A stretch of 64,000 nucleotides of DNA from Arcanobacterium phocae. Its GTDB lineage: Bacteria; Actinomycetota; Actinomycetes; Actinomycetales; Actinomycetaceae. The stretch spans positions 372,001 to 436,000 of the forward strand of contig NZ_JABAPM010000001.1 in assembly GCF_018913465.1 (NCBI RefSeq), written 5' to 3'. How positions within the stretch are numbered: position 1 is the stretch's first letter; each line of letters begins with the position of its first letter. The notes below the pieces were generated by a model that was not told where the DNA came from, ran no database searches, and worked only from the letters and a program-made list of their open reading frames with translations. Made by a program: the position numbers and the translations under genes. This document shows, piece by piece, positions 46,767 to 55,049 of the stretch.

Positions 46767-47144
46767 ATGCCAGTTAAACCAGCGTCCCCGTGCTCCCACC
46801 CGGGTTGCCCTGAATTGACACATGAACGCTTCTGCAAGGCCCATGCCACGGCGGAAGACGCACGCTATCGCAAGTACCAGCGTGACCCGAAGATCAACCG
46901 ACGCTACGGCTCACGTTGGCGCAAAATCCGCGCCGCCTACATCGCACAACACCCGCTCTGTGAGGACTGCCTTGAAGCTGGGCGTCATACACCAGTGGCC
47001 GAAGTACACCACGTACTCCCGCTTGAACACGGCGGCACCCACAATTTCGATAACCTCCGGAGCTTGTGCAAGCCCTGCCACTCACGCCAGAGCGCGCTCG
47101 ATGATGACCGCTGGAGGCAAGCACCGCGGGTTTACACGTATTGA
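46767..47144 (+). CDS. Phage HNH endonuclease
   Basis: This 125-residue HNH nuclease is of the kind found beside phage packaging genes, where it assists cos cleavage with the terminase. Zinc-knuckle pairs (CSHPGC, CEDC, CKPC) and the HNH core VHHVLPLEHGG and NFDNLRSLC are complete. The ATG at 46767 follows AAAGGAGC. A longer in-frame reading upstream has no phage-like sequence. terS follows 1.3 kb later, with a cargo cassette between. A damaged second copy lies at 56480-56656. Confidence 0.92.
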   Translation: MPVKPASPCSHPGCPELTHERFCKAHATAEDARYRKYQRDPKINRRYGSRWRKIRAAYIAQHPLCEDCLEAGRHTPVAEVHHVLPLEHGGTHNFDNLRSLCKPCHSRQSALDDDRWRQAPRVYTY

Positions 47145-47247
47145 CGAGCCCGCACGTTTGTCACATCTGGGTAAAATGCGTAGATAACGTTTCGAATTGT
47201 GCGGTAGACTGACCTAGTATTTAACAAAACGAACAAAGGAGTTCGTG

Positions 47248-47886
47248 ATGAAAGCTAAAGCCTTCGCCAAACCGCTGGTCGCCACTGGAATCTCACTGGC
47301 ACTAGCCTTCTCAACGGCGGGTGTCGCTAGTGCTCAAGAAACCGAGACTGCGCCACTTGAGCCGCAAACTACCGTTGTCGATAATGTGATTACTGAGGCT
47401 GAGATTGATGCCTTTTCTCAGGAAGTTGCTGATAAGTTTGTTATTCTCATGCGAGATGGCATCTTCTACGATGGAAGTAGTTTCAGGAGCAATGACGACG
47501 TGTTGTCTGCCATGGGATTCTCTAACGAGGCAGATTTGATCAAAGAGCTTGTTGATTCATTAAATAACGGGGCGAATAACCGTTACGCCAATGTCTACAC
47601 TGAACGTAGTTTGAGTTCTTTTGGAAAGTGTGTTGTGACCGGAGTATTAGGCTTCTCACCATTCCAAATCGATTACAACCTGCTCGGTAAGTACATCAAA
47701 GAAAAAGCTTGGAATAAGGTAGCTGACCTTTTGCAAAAGTATGCAAAGAAAGAGATTAAGAAGAAGGCTGGTAGCGTTCTCCTTAAGCAAATCATCAAGT
47801 CCACGCCAGCTGGCTTCGCAGCTTGGCTGGGAGTATATGCAGTAGGTTGCGCAGGAAAGGAAGCGTGGGACTGGTGGATTGGTTAA
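47248..47886 (+). CDS. Secreted bacteriocin-like protein, cassette 1
   Basis: No family was recognised. This 212-residue protein has a clear signal peptide ending near AGVASA (residue 29). An acidic middle region (30-125) follows, then a C-terminal part from Cys128 to Cys201 that is Lys-rich and helical (KEKAWNKVADLLQKYAKKEI), with a hydrophobic end (GFAAWLGVYAVG) and Trp-rich tail. Two cysteines 73 residues apart could form one disulfide outside the cell. AAAGGAG precedes the ATG. The next gene overlaps the end and encodes a two-helix membrane protein. The layout recalls large secreted bacteriocins such as streptococcin A-M57 and dysgalacticin, but homology is not claimed. Confidence 0.75.
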   Translation: MKAKAFAKPLVATGISLALAFSTAGVASAQETETAPLEPQTTVVDNVITEAEIDAFSQEVADKFVILMRDGIFYDGSSFRSNDDVLSAMGFSNEADLIKELVDSLNNGANNRYANVYTERSLSSFGKCVVTGVLGFSPFQIDYNLLGKYIKEKAWNKVADLLQKYAKKEIKKKAGSVLLKQIIKSTPAGFAAWLGVYAVGCAGKEAWDWWIG

Positions 47887-48077
47887 ATCACATATCTTGG
47901 CGGGAACTGCTGACGGGTTTCGTTACGTTTTTAGCAGTTATCACCATTGTTACTGTGCTAACGTCTCTATTTTTTGAAATAAAGTTGGTTCTATCTATCA
48001 CGATTCCAGCCTTTATCCTTGGTAGTCTTGTAATGATGATTCAGAAGTTGCGTTCCGAGTCGGATAGAGAAAGCTAA
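47865..48077 (+). CDS. Small two-helix membrane protein, candidate immunity protein of cassette 1
   Basis: This 70-residue protein starts at the GTG at 47865, which has AAAGGAAG just before it. It overlaps the end of the secreted-protein gene by 22 bases, so translation is probably coupled. Two hydrophobic helices (about residues 16-38 and 42-60) are followed by a charged tail RSESDRES. No family was recognised. Its place and form fit a membrane immunity protein. Confidence 0.65.
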   Translation: MGLVDWLNHISWRELLTGFVTFLAVITIVTVLTSLFFEIKLVLSITIPAFILGSLVMMIQKLRSESDRES

Positions 48078-48082
48078 ATAAA

Positions 48083-48102
48083 TAGCTACTATATAGTAGC
48101 TA
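48083..48102. repeat. Perfect 20-bp palindrome after cassette 1
   Basis: TAGCTACTAT and ATAGTAGCTA are exactly complementary with no spacer. It begins five bases after the membrane-protein stop and just before a strong terminator. Confidence 0.8.
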
Positions 48103-48110
48103 CATGTTCC

Positions 48111-48150
48111 GATGGGTTGGGAGAACATTTATTTGTTCTCCCAACCCATC
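48111..48150 (+). terminator. Terminator of cassette 1
   Basis: A perfect 17-bp stem (GATGGGTTGGGAGAACA at 48111-48127 with its complement at 48134-48150) closes a six-base loop. The 250 bases from here to terS show no gene and no structure I can support. Confidence 0.85.
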
Positions 48151-48400
48151 TCCATTTCTGCGTGCATCTGAATACCTTTGAACATTCCTTGACATTGCGA
48201 CTTGCCCTATCCCTCAAACTATATAGCCTAGGGGGTCTTGAATCTCTAACCGCAGGTCAGAGGTCAGCGGGCGGGGCCAATCGCGCACAAAGTCCCCAAT
48301 TCAAACAGGGTATTAACCGCTGTTATATTCTTTTGAGTTTGCGAAGCGTATTTTCGGCCTCCAATCCAAGGCCACAATGGCTTAAGGAAGGAGGCACATT

Positions 48401-48973
48401 ATGGCTAAAGACGGTACGAATCGTGGTGGCCGCCGCGTGCGGGCTGGCGCGAAGCCTGATCCGTTGAATGAGAAGCTTGCTGCTGGGCGTTTAACTACTC
48501 GGCTGGAAGATCCGCTTAATGAGCCGTTTGATTTTGAGGGATCAGATATTGGTGATGGTGCGGTGTTGGCGGGTGAGCCGATGCCTGAACCGTCAGATTA
48601 TCTCTCTGAGGTTCAGCGTGATGGCAAACCGCTTGGTGCTGACTTGGTGTATCGGGAGACGTGGCAGTGGTTGGACGCGCGTGGGTGTTCACAGTTTGTT
48701 GCACCAAGGTTGATTGAATCGTATGCGCAGGCTTTCGCTAGGTATGTGCAGTGTGAGCAGGCGATTTCGAAGTTTGGTCTGCTCGGTAAGCATCCGACGA
48801 CGGGTGCTGCGATCGCTTCTCCGTTCGTTGCTATGTCTCAGTCGTTTGGAAAGCAAGCGAACGTGTATTGGTATGAGATTTACGAGATTGTGCGTGCTAC
48901 GTGCACGAGTGATTATTCGGGCGGTACTCCGGGGGATGATGTGATGGAGAAGCTGTTGAAGACCCGCTCTTAA
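48401..48973 (+). CDS. terS: Phage terminase small subunit (P27 family)
   Basis: This 190-residue protein of the P27 small-terminase family recognises phage DNA for packaging. Marks are the basic GGRRVRAGAKPDPLNEKL start, the WQWLDARGCSQFVAPRLIESYAQ-type helical core and the usual SKFGLLGKHPTTGAAIASP segment. GGAAGGAGG precedes the ATG. It looks intact, unlike the large subunit downstream. Confidence 0.88.
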   Translation: MAKDGTNRGGRRVRAGAKPDPLNEKLAAGRLTTRLEDPLNEPFDFEGSDIGDGAVLAGEPMPEPSDYLSEVQRDGKPLGADLVYRETWQWLDARGCSQFVAPRLIESYAQAFARYVQCEQAISKFGLLGKHPTTGAAIASPFVAMSQSFGKQANVYWYEIYEIVRATCTSDYSGGTPGDDVMEKLLKTRS

Positions 48974-49051
48974 TAATCTTTGATTTTTGTGTGCCTGCCC
49001 GGCATGGGTGGGCACTTTTTCGTGTCCTGATTCTTTGGAAAGTGAGTGTGT

Positions 49052-50239
49052 ATGTTTATCAAGACTGCTGAGGCTGTGTGTGTTGGTCATCCGGATAAGT
49101 TGTGTGATTTGATTGCTGACACGATTTTGGATGACATTCTTTATGATGATCCTAGTGCGCGGGTTGCTGTGGAGGTGATGGCTGCGGGGCGTCGGATTAT
49201 TGTCACTGGTGAGATCACTTCGAAGGTGCGGCCGCGTATTCGTGAATCGGTGCGCAACGCACTGATCACGGCAGGGTATTCACCGTGGCGCTTCTTAGTT
49301 TTTGTATGGACGCGCCGTCAGTCTCCAGATATTAACGCAGGAGTCTCCAAGTCTTTAGAGGCGCGCTTTGGTGATGACACGGATTTTGCTTTGCAGGGCG
49401 CTGGCGATCAGGGCACAGTTTACGGTTACGCCACGGCTGAGACGCTTCAGCGTTTGCCGTTGCCGCTCGTGCTTTCACATGAGATCTGTGGTCGTCTTGA
49501 TGATGCTCGCAAGCAGGGAACTATTACTGGTATTAAGTCCGATGGTAAGGCTCAGGTGACGGTTCGTTATGACCAGGCCGGGCGACCAGTAGAGGTTGAG
49601 ACGGTGGTGGTCTCTATCCAACACGATCCGAAGAAAGATCTGGATGAGTTGGATGCTGAGGTGAAAAGCTTGATTGTTGCCCCGGTGTGTAAGCCGTATT
49701 TGCCGATCGGTGCTGATACCGAGATTCTTATTAACCCGTCGGGCATGTTTACCGTGGGTGGTCCGAAGGCTGATACTGGTTTGACGGGGCGTAAGCTCAT
49801 GGTTGATACCTATGGTGGTCTTGGCCCGCATGGTGGTGGTGCGTTTAGTGGTAAGGATGCGTCTAAGGTTGACCGGTCGGGTGCTTATATGGCGCGCCTG
49901 ATTGCTAAGACCATTGTTGATGCCCGACTTGCACGCGAGTGCCAGGTGGCGATCAGTTATGCGATTGGGAAGGCTGACCCGGTGGCGTTTACGATCGACA
50001 CGCTTGGCACGGGTGAGCACTGTGATGAGATTTTGACTCAGGCTGCATCCGAGGTGTTCACGCTACGTCCTGGTGGGATTATTGATGCTCTAGGTCTGCG
50101 AGCTCCCGGTTACACGCGTTATTCGACTTATGGGCATTTTGGTCATGTTGGTGTGCGTTGGGAGAACTCGTTTGCTTATGTCGATGCGTTGCGCAAGGCG
50201 GTGACTTCCCATGCTCATGAAATCAATGCCCATCAGTGA
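49052..50239 (+). CDS. metK: Phage-encoded S-adenosylmethionine synthetase
   Basis: This 395-residue enzyme makes SAM from methionine and ATP. Motifs GHPDKLCD, GAGDQG and GGGAFSGKD are all present. The divergent sequence and phage position mark it as a phage accessory copy, not the housekeeping gene. The ATG at 49052 follows GGAAAGTGAG. It overlaps the DNA methyltransferase gene by about 20 bases, which suggests that it feeds SAM to that enzyme. Confidence 0.93.
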   Translation: MFIKTAEAVCVGHPDKLCDLIADTILDDILYDDPSARVAVEVMAAGRRIIVTGEITSKVRPRIRESVRNALITAGYSPWRFLVFVWTRRQSPDINAGVSKSLEARFGDDTDFALQGAGDQGTVYGYATAETLQRLPLPLVLSHEICGRLDDARKQGTITGIKSDGKAQVTVRYDQAGRPVEVETVVVSIQHDPKKDLDELDAEVKSLIVAPVCKPYLPIGADTEILINPSGMFTVGGPKADTGLTGRKLMVDTYGGLGPHGGGAFSGKDASKVDRSGAYMARLIAKTIVDARLARECQVAISYAIGKADPVAFTIDTLGTGEHCDEILTQAASEVFTLRPGGIIDALGLRAPGYTRYSTYGHFGHVGVRWENSFAYVDALRKAVTSHAHEINAHQ

Positions 50240-51461
50240 ACTCACACCCGCTGACTATAATCCGCGTAAAGACCTCCAACCTGGCGATACCGAATATGAC
50301 AAGTTGAAGCGTTCCTTGACCGAGTTCGGCTATGTTGAACCGGTCATTTGGAACCAGACGACTGGCCATGTCGTCGGTGGTCATCAACGTCTTAAGGTCC
50401 TCGAAGACCTTGGACATAAGGACGTTGACGTGATTGTTGTCGAGTATGACGAGACACGGGAGAAAGCCCTTAATATCGCGTTGAACAAGATCAGCGGCGA
50501 ATGGGACAACGACAAACTCGCGCTCCTTATTGCTGACCTTGAAGCGAGTGATTTCGATGCAGAACTGACTGGTTTTGACGACGCCGAGATCGCCCAACTC
50601 ATCGGCTCCTTGGACGAAGGCGAAGTGGAAGATGATGACTTCGACCTGACCGCAGCACTCGAGGCTGCTGCCTTCGTTAAGCGTGGGGATGTGTGGACGG
50701 TGGGCCGTCATCGGCTCGTGTGCGCGGATGCTACCAACGCCAAGGATGTTGCGATCTTGATGGGGGAGAAGAAAGCTAACCTGATTCTGACCGATCCGCC
50801 ATATAACGTCGCCTTCGAATCATCCGACGGCTTGTCGATTAAGAATGACAAGATGGATGCAGATGCCTTCTACGAGTTTCTGCTTGCTGCGTTTACCAAC
50901 ATGGCGAGCGCGTGTGAGAAGGGGGCGAGCGCGTATGTCTTCCATGCTGACACTGAAGGACTGAACTTCCGACGTGCTTTTAACGATGCCGGGTTTTACC
51001 TCTCTGGGTGTTGCATTTGGGTTAAAGATTCCCTTGTTCTTGGACGTTCGCCTTATCAGTGGCAGCATGAACCGGTTTTGTTTGGGTGGGTCAAGACGGG
51101 TAAACACCGTTGGTATGCTGACCGGAAACAGACCACGATCTGGAACTTTGCCAAACCCCGCAAAAACAGTGATCATCCGACATCGAAGCCGTTGGATCTG
51201 CTCGCATATCCGATCGGGAACTCGACCCAGGGCAATGCGATCGTGCTTGATACCTTCGCAGGGTCTGGTTCGACATTGATGGCGTGCGAGGCAACTGATC
51301 GTATCTGTTACGCGATGGAGCTAGATGAGAAATATGCGAGTGTGATTTTACGTCGTTATGCTGAGCATACGGGTGATAGTGCTGGTATTACATGTGTGCG
51401 TGAGGACAAGCAGTATTCGTATTTAGATTTGGTAAAAGATGTTGAACGCGTTGAGGAATAA
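50217..51461 (+). CDS. Phage DNA methyltransferase with ParB-like N-terminal domain
   Basis: This 414-residue protein has a ParB/Srx-like N-terminal domain (about residues 1-90, with GGHQRLKVL), then an N4/N6 methylase. Catalytic TDPPYN lies near residue 192, and the SAM-binding DTFAGSGSTL near residue 344 comes after it, the beta-class order. Such enzymes protect phage DNA from host restriction. The start overlaps metK. The domain and catalytic motifs are intact. Confidence 0.92.
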   Translation: MKSMPISELTPADYNPRKDLQPGDTEYDKLKRSLTEFGYVEPVIWNQTTGHVVGGHQRLKVLEDLGHKDVDVIVVEYDETREKALNIALNKISGEWDNDKLALLIADLEASDFDAELTGFDDAEIAQLIGSLDEGEVEDDDFDLTAALEAAAFVKRGDVWTVGRHRLVCADATNAKDVAILMGEKKANLILTDPPYNVAFESSDGLSIKNDKMDADAFYEFLLAAFTNMASACEKGASAYVFHADTEGLNFRRAFNDAGFYLSGCCIWVKDSLVLGRSPYQWQHEPVLFGWVKTGKHRWYADRKQTTIWNFAKPRKNSDHPTSKPLDLLAYPIGNSTQGNAIVLDTFAGSGSTLMACEATDRICYAMELDEKYASVILRRYAEHTGDSAGITCVREDKQYSYLDLVKDVERVEE

Positions 51462-51582
51462 TGCGTGGTTTTCGTTGAAAATAGGCGGGAAATGGACTGG
51501 ATATAACTTGATACTTATGGCTATATGTACATGAGCGGATAAGTATCCTAAGCATGAATGTATGGATAGAAAAGAGCGAGTT

Positions 51583-51761
51583 ATGGATCAGGTACTAACA
51601 GCACAGCTTGTCAAGATTGCAAAAACCATAGTTTTGAGATCGCTCACCGAGGCGATTTAGAACAACGCATGAGTGATAGTGAAGATTTCATTGAAGTTAG
51701 CGTGTGGGGTTTAAAAGCAATGCTTGAAGATGCCTATAACCTTGGTCAACAAGCCAAGTGA
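51583..51761 (+). pseudogene. Small phage gene (DUF6900-like) with one-base frameshift
   Basis: MDQVLTAQLVKIAK from the ATG at 51583 continues, after a shift in an A-run near 51621-51625, as NHSFEIAHRGDLEQRMSDSE and ends with LEDAYNLGQQAK before TGA at 51759. The joined protein looks like small phage and plasmid proteins of DUF6900 type (SDSxDFxEVxVWxLKxALExAY). Adding one A to the five-base run restores the frame. The rest of the 51462-51871 gap holds nothing else supported. Confidence 0.6.
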
Positions 51762-51871
51762 CCAAGACTGTTATGTGATACCTAAGCATGATGCTTGAGG
51801 ATGTGTTTTTGTCCTATCCCCGCAAGAGGGGTGTAGGACTTATGTTTGTAAAATAAAGGGGGTGGGAGACA

Positions 51872-53474
51872 ATGCGTCAATTAACTGATTACACACCAAC
51901 GAGATTCATGGCAGATGGTTGTTGTTATGACAAGCGTAAAGCTGATTATGCGGTAGCTTTTATTCAAGCGCTCAAACATACGAAGGGCCGCTGGTCTGGT
52001 AAAGCGTTCAAGCTCATTGATTGGCAAGAACAAATCATTCGGGATTTGTTTGGCACGGTTAAGGCTGATGGGTATCGCCAGTTCACAACCGCGTATGTAG
52101 AGATCCCTAAAAAATGGAAAGAGCGAGCTCGCCGCGGCCATAGCTTTGCTCTTAACATGTGCTGATGGTGAAGAACGCGCCGAAGTTTACGGGTGTGCGG
52201 CTGACCGTCAGCAAGCCTCGATCGTGTTCCAGGTGGCCGCAGACATGGTTGCCATGTTACCAGCCCTGTCTAAAAGGGTGAAAATCCTGCGCTCTCAAAA
52301 GCGCGTCGTCTACAAGCGCACCAACTCCTTCTACCAGGTACTTAGTGCCGAGGCGTATTCTAAACACGGGTTTAACATTTCTGGTGTCGTCTTCGACGAG
52401 CTACACGCTCAACCCAACCGGGCCTTATTTGATGTGATGACTAAAGGATCAGGAGATGCACGTACCCAACCGTTGTACTTCCTGATCACCACTGCTGGAA
52501 CTGACACGCACTCGATTTGTTACGAGCAGCATGAAAAAGCCCTAGATATTCTTGCAGGTAAAAAGCATGATCCTACCTTCTACCCGGTAGTTTACGGTGC
52601 TGATCGTGAAGACGACTGGACTGATGAGGAAGTTTGGTATAAAGCTAACCCGAGCCTTGGGGTCACTATCCCAGTAGAAAAAGTACAAGCAGCTTGTAAC
52701 TCTGCTAAGGAAAACCCTGCCGAAGAAAACACCTTCAGACAGTTACGACTTAACCAATGGGTCAAACAATCCGTGCGGTGGATGCCCATGCATGTATGGA
52801 ACCAAAACAGTGCACCTGTTGACCTGTCTGATTTGGAAGGCCGTGTTTGCTACGGTGGGCTCGATCTTGCCTCGACAACGGATATTACGGCGTTCGTGCT
52901 CGTCTTCCCACCCCAAACAGGTGACGAAGCATATGTGATTGCACCATGGTTTTGGATACCCGAAGACAACCTCAAACTCCGTGTTGCCCGTGACCATGTT
53001 CCCTACGACCTGTGGCAACAGCAAGGCTTCTTACAGACCACGGAGGGTAACGTCGTTCATTACGGGGCGATCGAAGCCTTCATCGAAGAACTGGGCACAC
53101 GGTTCGATATTAGGGAGATCGCCTTCGACCGGTGGGGAGCAGTCCAAATGAGCCAAAACCTCGAAGGGCTCGGTTTTACCGTTGTTCCTTTCGGGCAAGG
53201 GTTCAAAGACATGTCCCCACCATCGAAAGAACTCATGAAACTGGCGTTGGAGGGCAAGCTCGCACACGGTGGGCATCCAGTCTTGTCATGGATGGTCGAC
53301 AATATTCACGTGCGAACCGACCCAGCAGGCAACATCAAACCCGACAAACAAAAATCCACCGAGAAGATCGACGGTGTCGTTGCCACCATCATGGCCCTGG
53401 ACCGTGCAATCAGATGCGGCCAAGGAACCACAAACGGCAGCATCTACGATCAGCGCGGATTATTGGTTTTGTGA
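51872..53474 (+). pseudogene. terL: Phage terminase large subunit, frameshifted at Walker A
   Basis: TerL is the packaging motor and nuclease. The N-terminal part (51872 to about 52110) reads to FTTAYVEIPKK. The remainder continues in another frame to 53474. The expected Walker A (IPKKNGKS) is broken in the A-run at about 52109-52114. Six A are present, and eight would restore IPKKNGKSELAAAIALLL. Downstream features are intact: VVFDELHAQPN (Walker B) and the nuclease start GGLDLASTTD. No portal, protease or capsid genes follow. GGGGGTG precedes the start. Confidence 0.9.
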
Positions 53475-53493
53475 GGATAAGGAGAATTTCCGT

Positions 53494-53525
53494 TGACAGC
53501 ACAATGTGAGATATATTACTATATT
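53494..53525 (+). promoter_or_regulatory. Promoter-like sequence of cassette 2
   Basis: TTGACA at 53494-53499 is a perfect -35 box. A TACTAT -10-like box follows about 18 bases later, in an AT-rich run. It is 135-165 bases before the secreted-protein gene of cassette 2 and just after the terL pseudogene, so this cassette probably has its own promoter. Confidence 0.6.
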
Positions 53526-53540
53526 AATAACGGTATTTAA

Positions 53541-53630
53541 GCAACAAAAGTTGTTGCGCAAATACTGTTTCACTGCAGTGAGCACTGGCGCTTACTGCGG
53601 AAGAGAGGTTGCCGACATGATGTCGACAAC
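53541..53630 (+). promoter_or_regulatory. Structured leader of cassette 2 with three inverted repeats
   Basis: Three repeats lie between the promoter and the gene: GCAACAA-AAG-TTGTTGC (53541-53557), the perfect palindrome CACTGCAGTG (53571-53580), and a near-perfect palindrome of 11-base arms, GTTGCCGACAT and ATGTCGACAAC, around one base (53608-53630, one mismatch). They may be regulator sites or RNA hairpins controlling expression. Confidence 0.6.
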
Positions 53631-53659
53631 GAGATGAGATAAATATGAAGGGGCGAAAA

Positions 53660-54196
53660 ATGAAAATCCGCAATATGGTTATTGGGGCCTCTGTAAGTTT
53701 GGCACTCGGATTGGCAGGTACCGGTGTAGCTGCTGCTAGCGTGAGTGAGGGGAGCGGTATTTCGATTCCAGTAGTCTCGACATCGGTTAACTTAAATTCG
53801 ACTTCGCCTTCGCTGAGTGACGCAGAACTTGACCGTCTTATTCTGGCGTTAGAAAGAGTTCCAGAAAACTTAAGGAATGCGAACCCGAGGACAACGCCGA
53901 ATTATGAGGGGCAGCTTTCTCGAACGCTGAACGGAATGAGTGTTGGAGGGATAGCTACTCGAGCATCGTGGTGGCAGTGTGGTGGTGAGGTAGCAAGTAT
54001 AATTTTTCAGTATGGCCTTCCTGTGGGCAAAGTACTCAAATGGTTGAAAGAGGCACGGAAAATTTGGGGTGGTGTAAGCGGCATTTGGAGAGCCATTAAA
54101 AGCGGAGCAGCCTTTGCTGAGATTGGCGAGGAAGGTGCTCAAGCTCTCGAGATGATCCTCGGATTTGATGGGGTAATTTCCGCTTGCTTCGGGTGA
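53660..54196 (+). CDS. Secreted bacteriocin-like protein, cassette 2
   Basis: No family was recognised. This 178-residue protein has a signal peptide ending near GVAAA (about residue 26) and a Ser/Asn/Pro-rich middle. Its C-terminal domain runs from Cys107 (SWWQCGG) to Cys176, two residues before the end. The domain is amphipathic, with KVLKWLKEARKIW and GIWRAIKSG, Trp-rich and partly cationic. The plan (signal, spacer, two Cys about 70 residues apart) repeats that of the cassette 1 protein with little sequence likeness. AAGGGGCG before the ATG at 53660 fixes the start over an ATG 15 bases upstream. Confidence 0.75.
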   Translation: MKIRNMVIGASVSLALGLAGTGVAAASVSEGSGISIPVVSTSVNLNSTSPSLSDAELDRLILALERVPENLRNANPRTTPNYEGQLSRTLNGMSVGGIATRASWWQCGGEVASIIFQYGLPVGKVLKWLKEARKIWGGVSGIWRAIKSGAAFAEIGEEGAQALEMILGFDGVISACFG

Positions 54197-54211
54197 GAAT
54201 GGAGAAGTGAT

Positions 54212-54688
54212 ATGGATACTTCGTGGAAGCCTGTCCCGTTTTCTTACGCCTGGTGGGGGCATATAATCACCGGATTTATTATTGGTTTATGTGTTTTCAT
54301 AGTCTCTGGCATTGTGTTTTGGCTAATACCCTACAAGATGCCTGTGCGTCTATTGGTAATTATTGTGGGATTAAGCGTGGTTGTTTGCGAAACACTATCG
54401 ACCATGTTTGATCAGTTTTACGCAAGAAAAAAGAAACATAATTCTCCAGGTGGTTGGCGACCCATATTTGTCAAGCTTTTTCTGTTAGCAATTACCTATT
54501 TCGCAGCGTCGTACGTGCTAATTAGCTCTCTGGCGTCGGCAGGAATCATGGTAGTGCTCGCAATAGCTGTGGAGCTGGTATCTGTCATCTTGCTGAGGGT
54601 TTGGGAACCGGGGATGAATGATGAAGAAATACGTGAAGCATGGCGAGGTACCGCAGAGGCCGCTAAACGGGTGATGATGGAAGAGTGA
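54212..54688 (+). CDS. Four-helix membrane protein, candidate immunity protein of cassette 2
   Basis: This 158-residue protein has about four hydrophobic helices (residues 18-40, 45-65, 88-105, 108-128), a basic loop ARKKKH and a soluble C-terminal tail. GGAGAAG precedes the ATG, 15 bases after the secreted-protein gene. No family was recognised. The pairing with a secreted partner suggests immunity, as in cassette 1, but this protein is larger. Confidence 0.65.
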   Translation: MDTSWKPVPFSYAWWGHIITGFIIGLCVFIVSGIVFWLIPYKMPVRLLVIIVGLSVVVCETLSTMFDQFYARKKKHNSPGGWRPIFVKLFLLAITYFAASYVLISSLASAGIMVVLAIAVELVSVILLRVWEPGMNDEEIREAWRGTAEAAKRVMMEE

Positions 54689-54736
54689 GGCGTGGATGCT
54701 GTGACAAAAGATGTAGAGGAATTGAACCTTGATTGA

Positions 54737-55006
54737 TTGGAAGTAGCAATGGACGCAGGCGATTACGATGCCCAATACGATATGCTCGAAACCCGACGTA
54801 AGAAAGCCACCAAGGAATACGCACGTACCGTTGACGAAATCACCAACCGCCAAAACCGTCTCGCACAAGCTAAAGCAATACACGACTACCACGCCACCCA
54901 ACCACCCCTAGAATACTCCGACGACGCATGGAACCTACTCGTCAACCATGCAGTAGTCGACGAACACGGCAGTATCCACATCGTGTTTAAAGACCAAGAA
55001 CAATAA
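54737..55006 (+). pseudogene. C-terminal fragment of a large serine recombinase
   Basis: The frame from the TTG at 54737 gives 89 residues: a coiled-coil segment (ETRRKKATKEYARTV) and then WNLLVNHAVVDEHGSIHIVF near the end. The end is the usual C-terminus of large serine integrases and transposases (W-x-x-L-V-x-x-V-x-V-x-x-D-G). A stop codon lies just upstream, and the catalytic resolvase domain is absent. This is probably the remnant of the prophage integrase or of a second mobile element. Confidence 0.75.
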
Positions 55007-55049
55007 GTAATCGCATCTGAAGGCTAGAACAATGGAACCATCTGTTTAA

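Noticed and set aside
46822..47187. Alternative 121-codon frame over the HNH gene
   Set aside because: It is a shifted reading of the HNH endonuclease, Ser/Arg/Thr-rich, with no domain.
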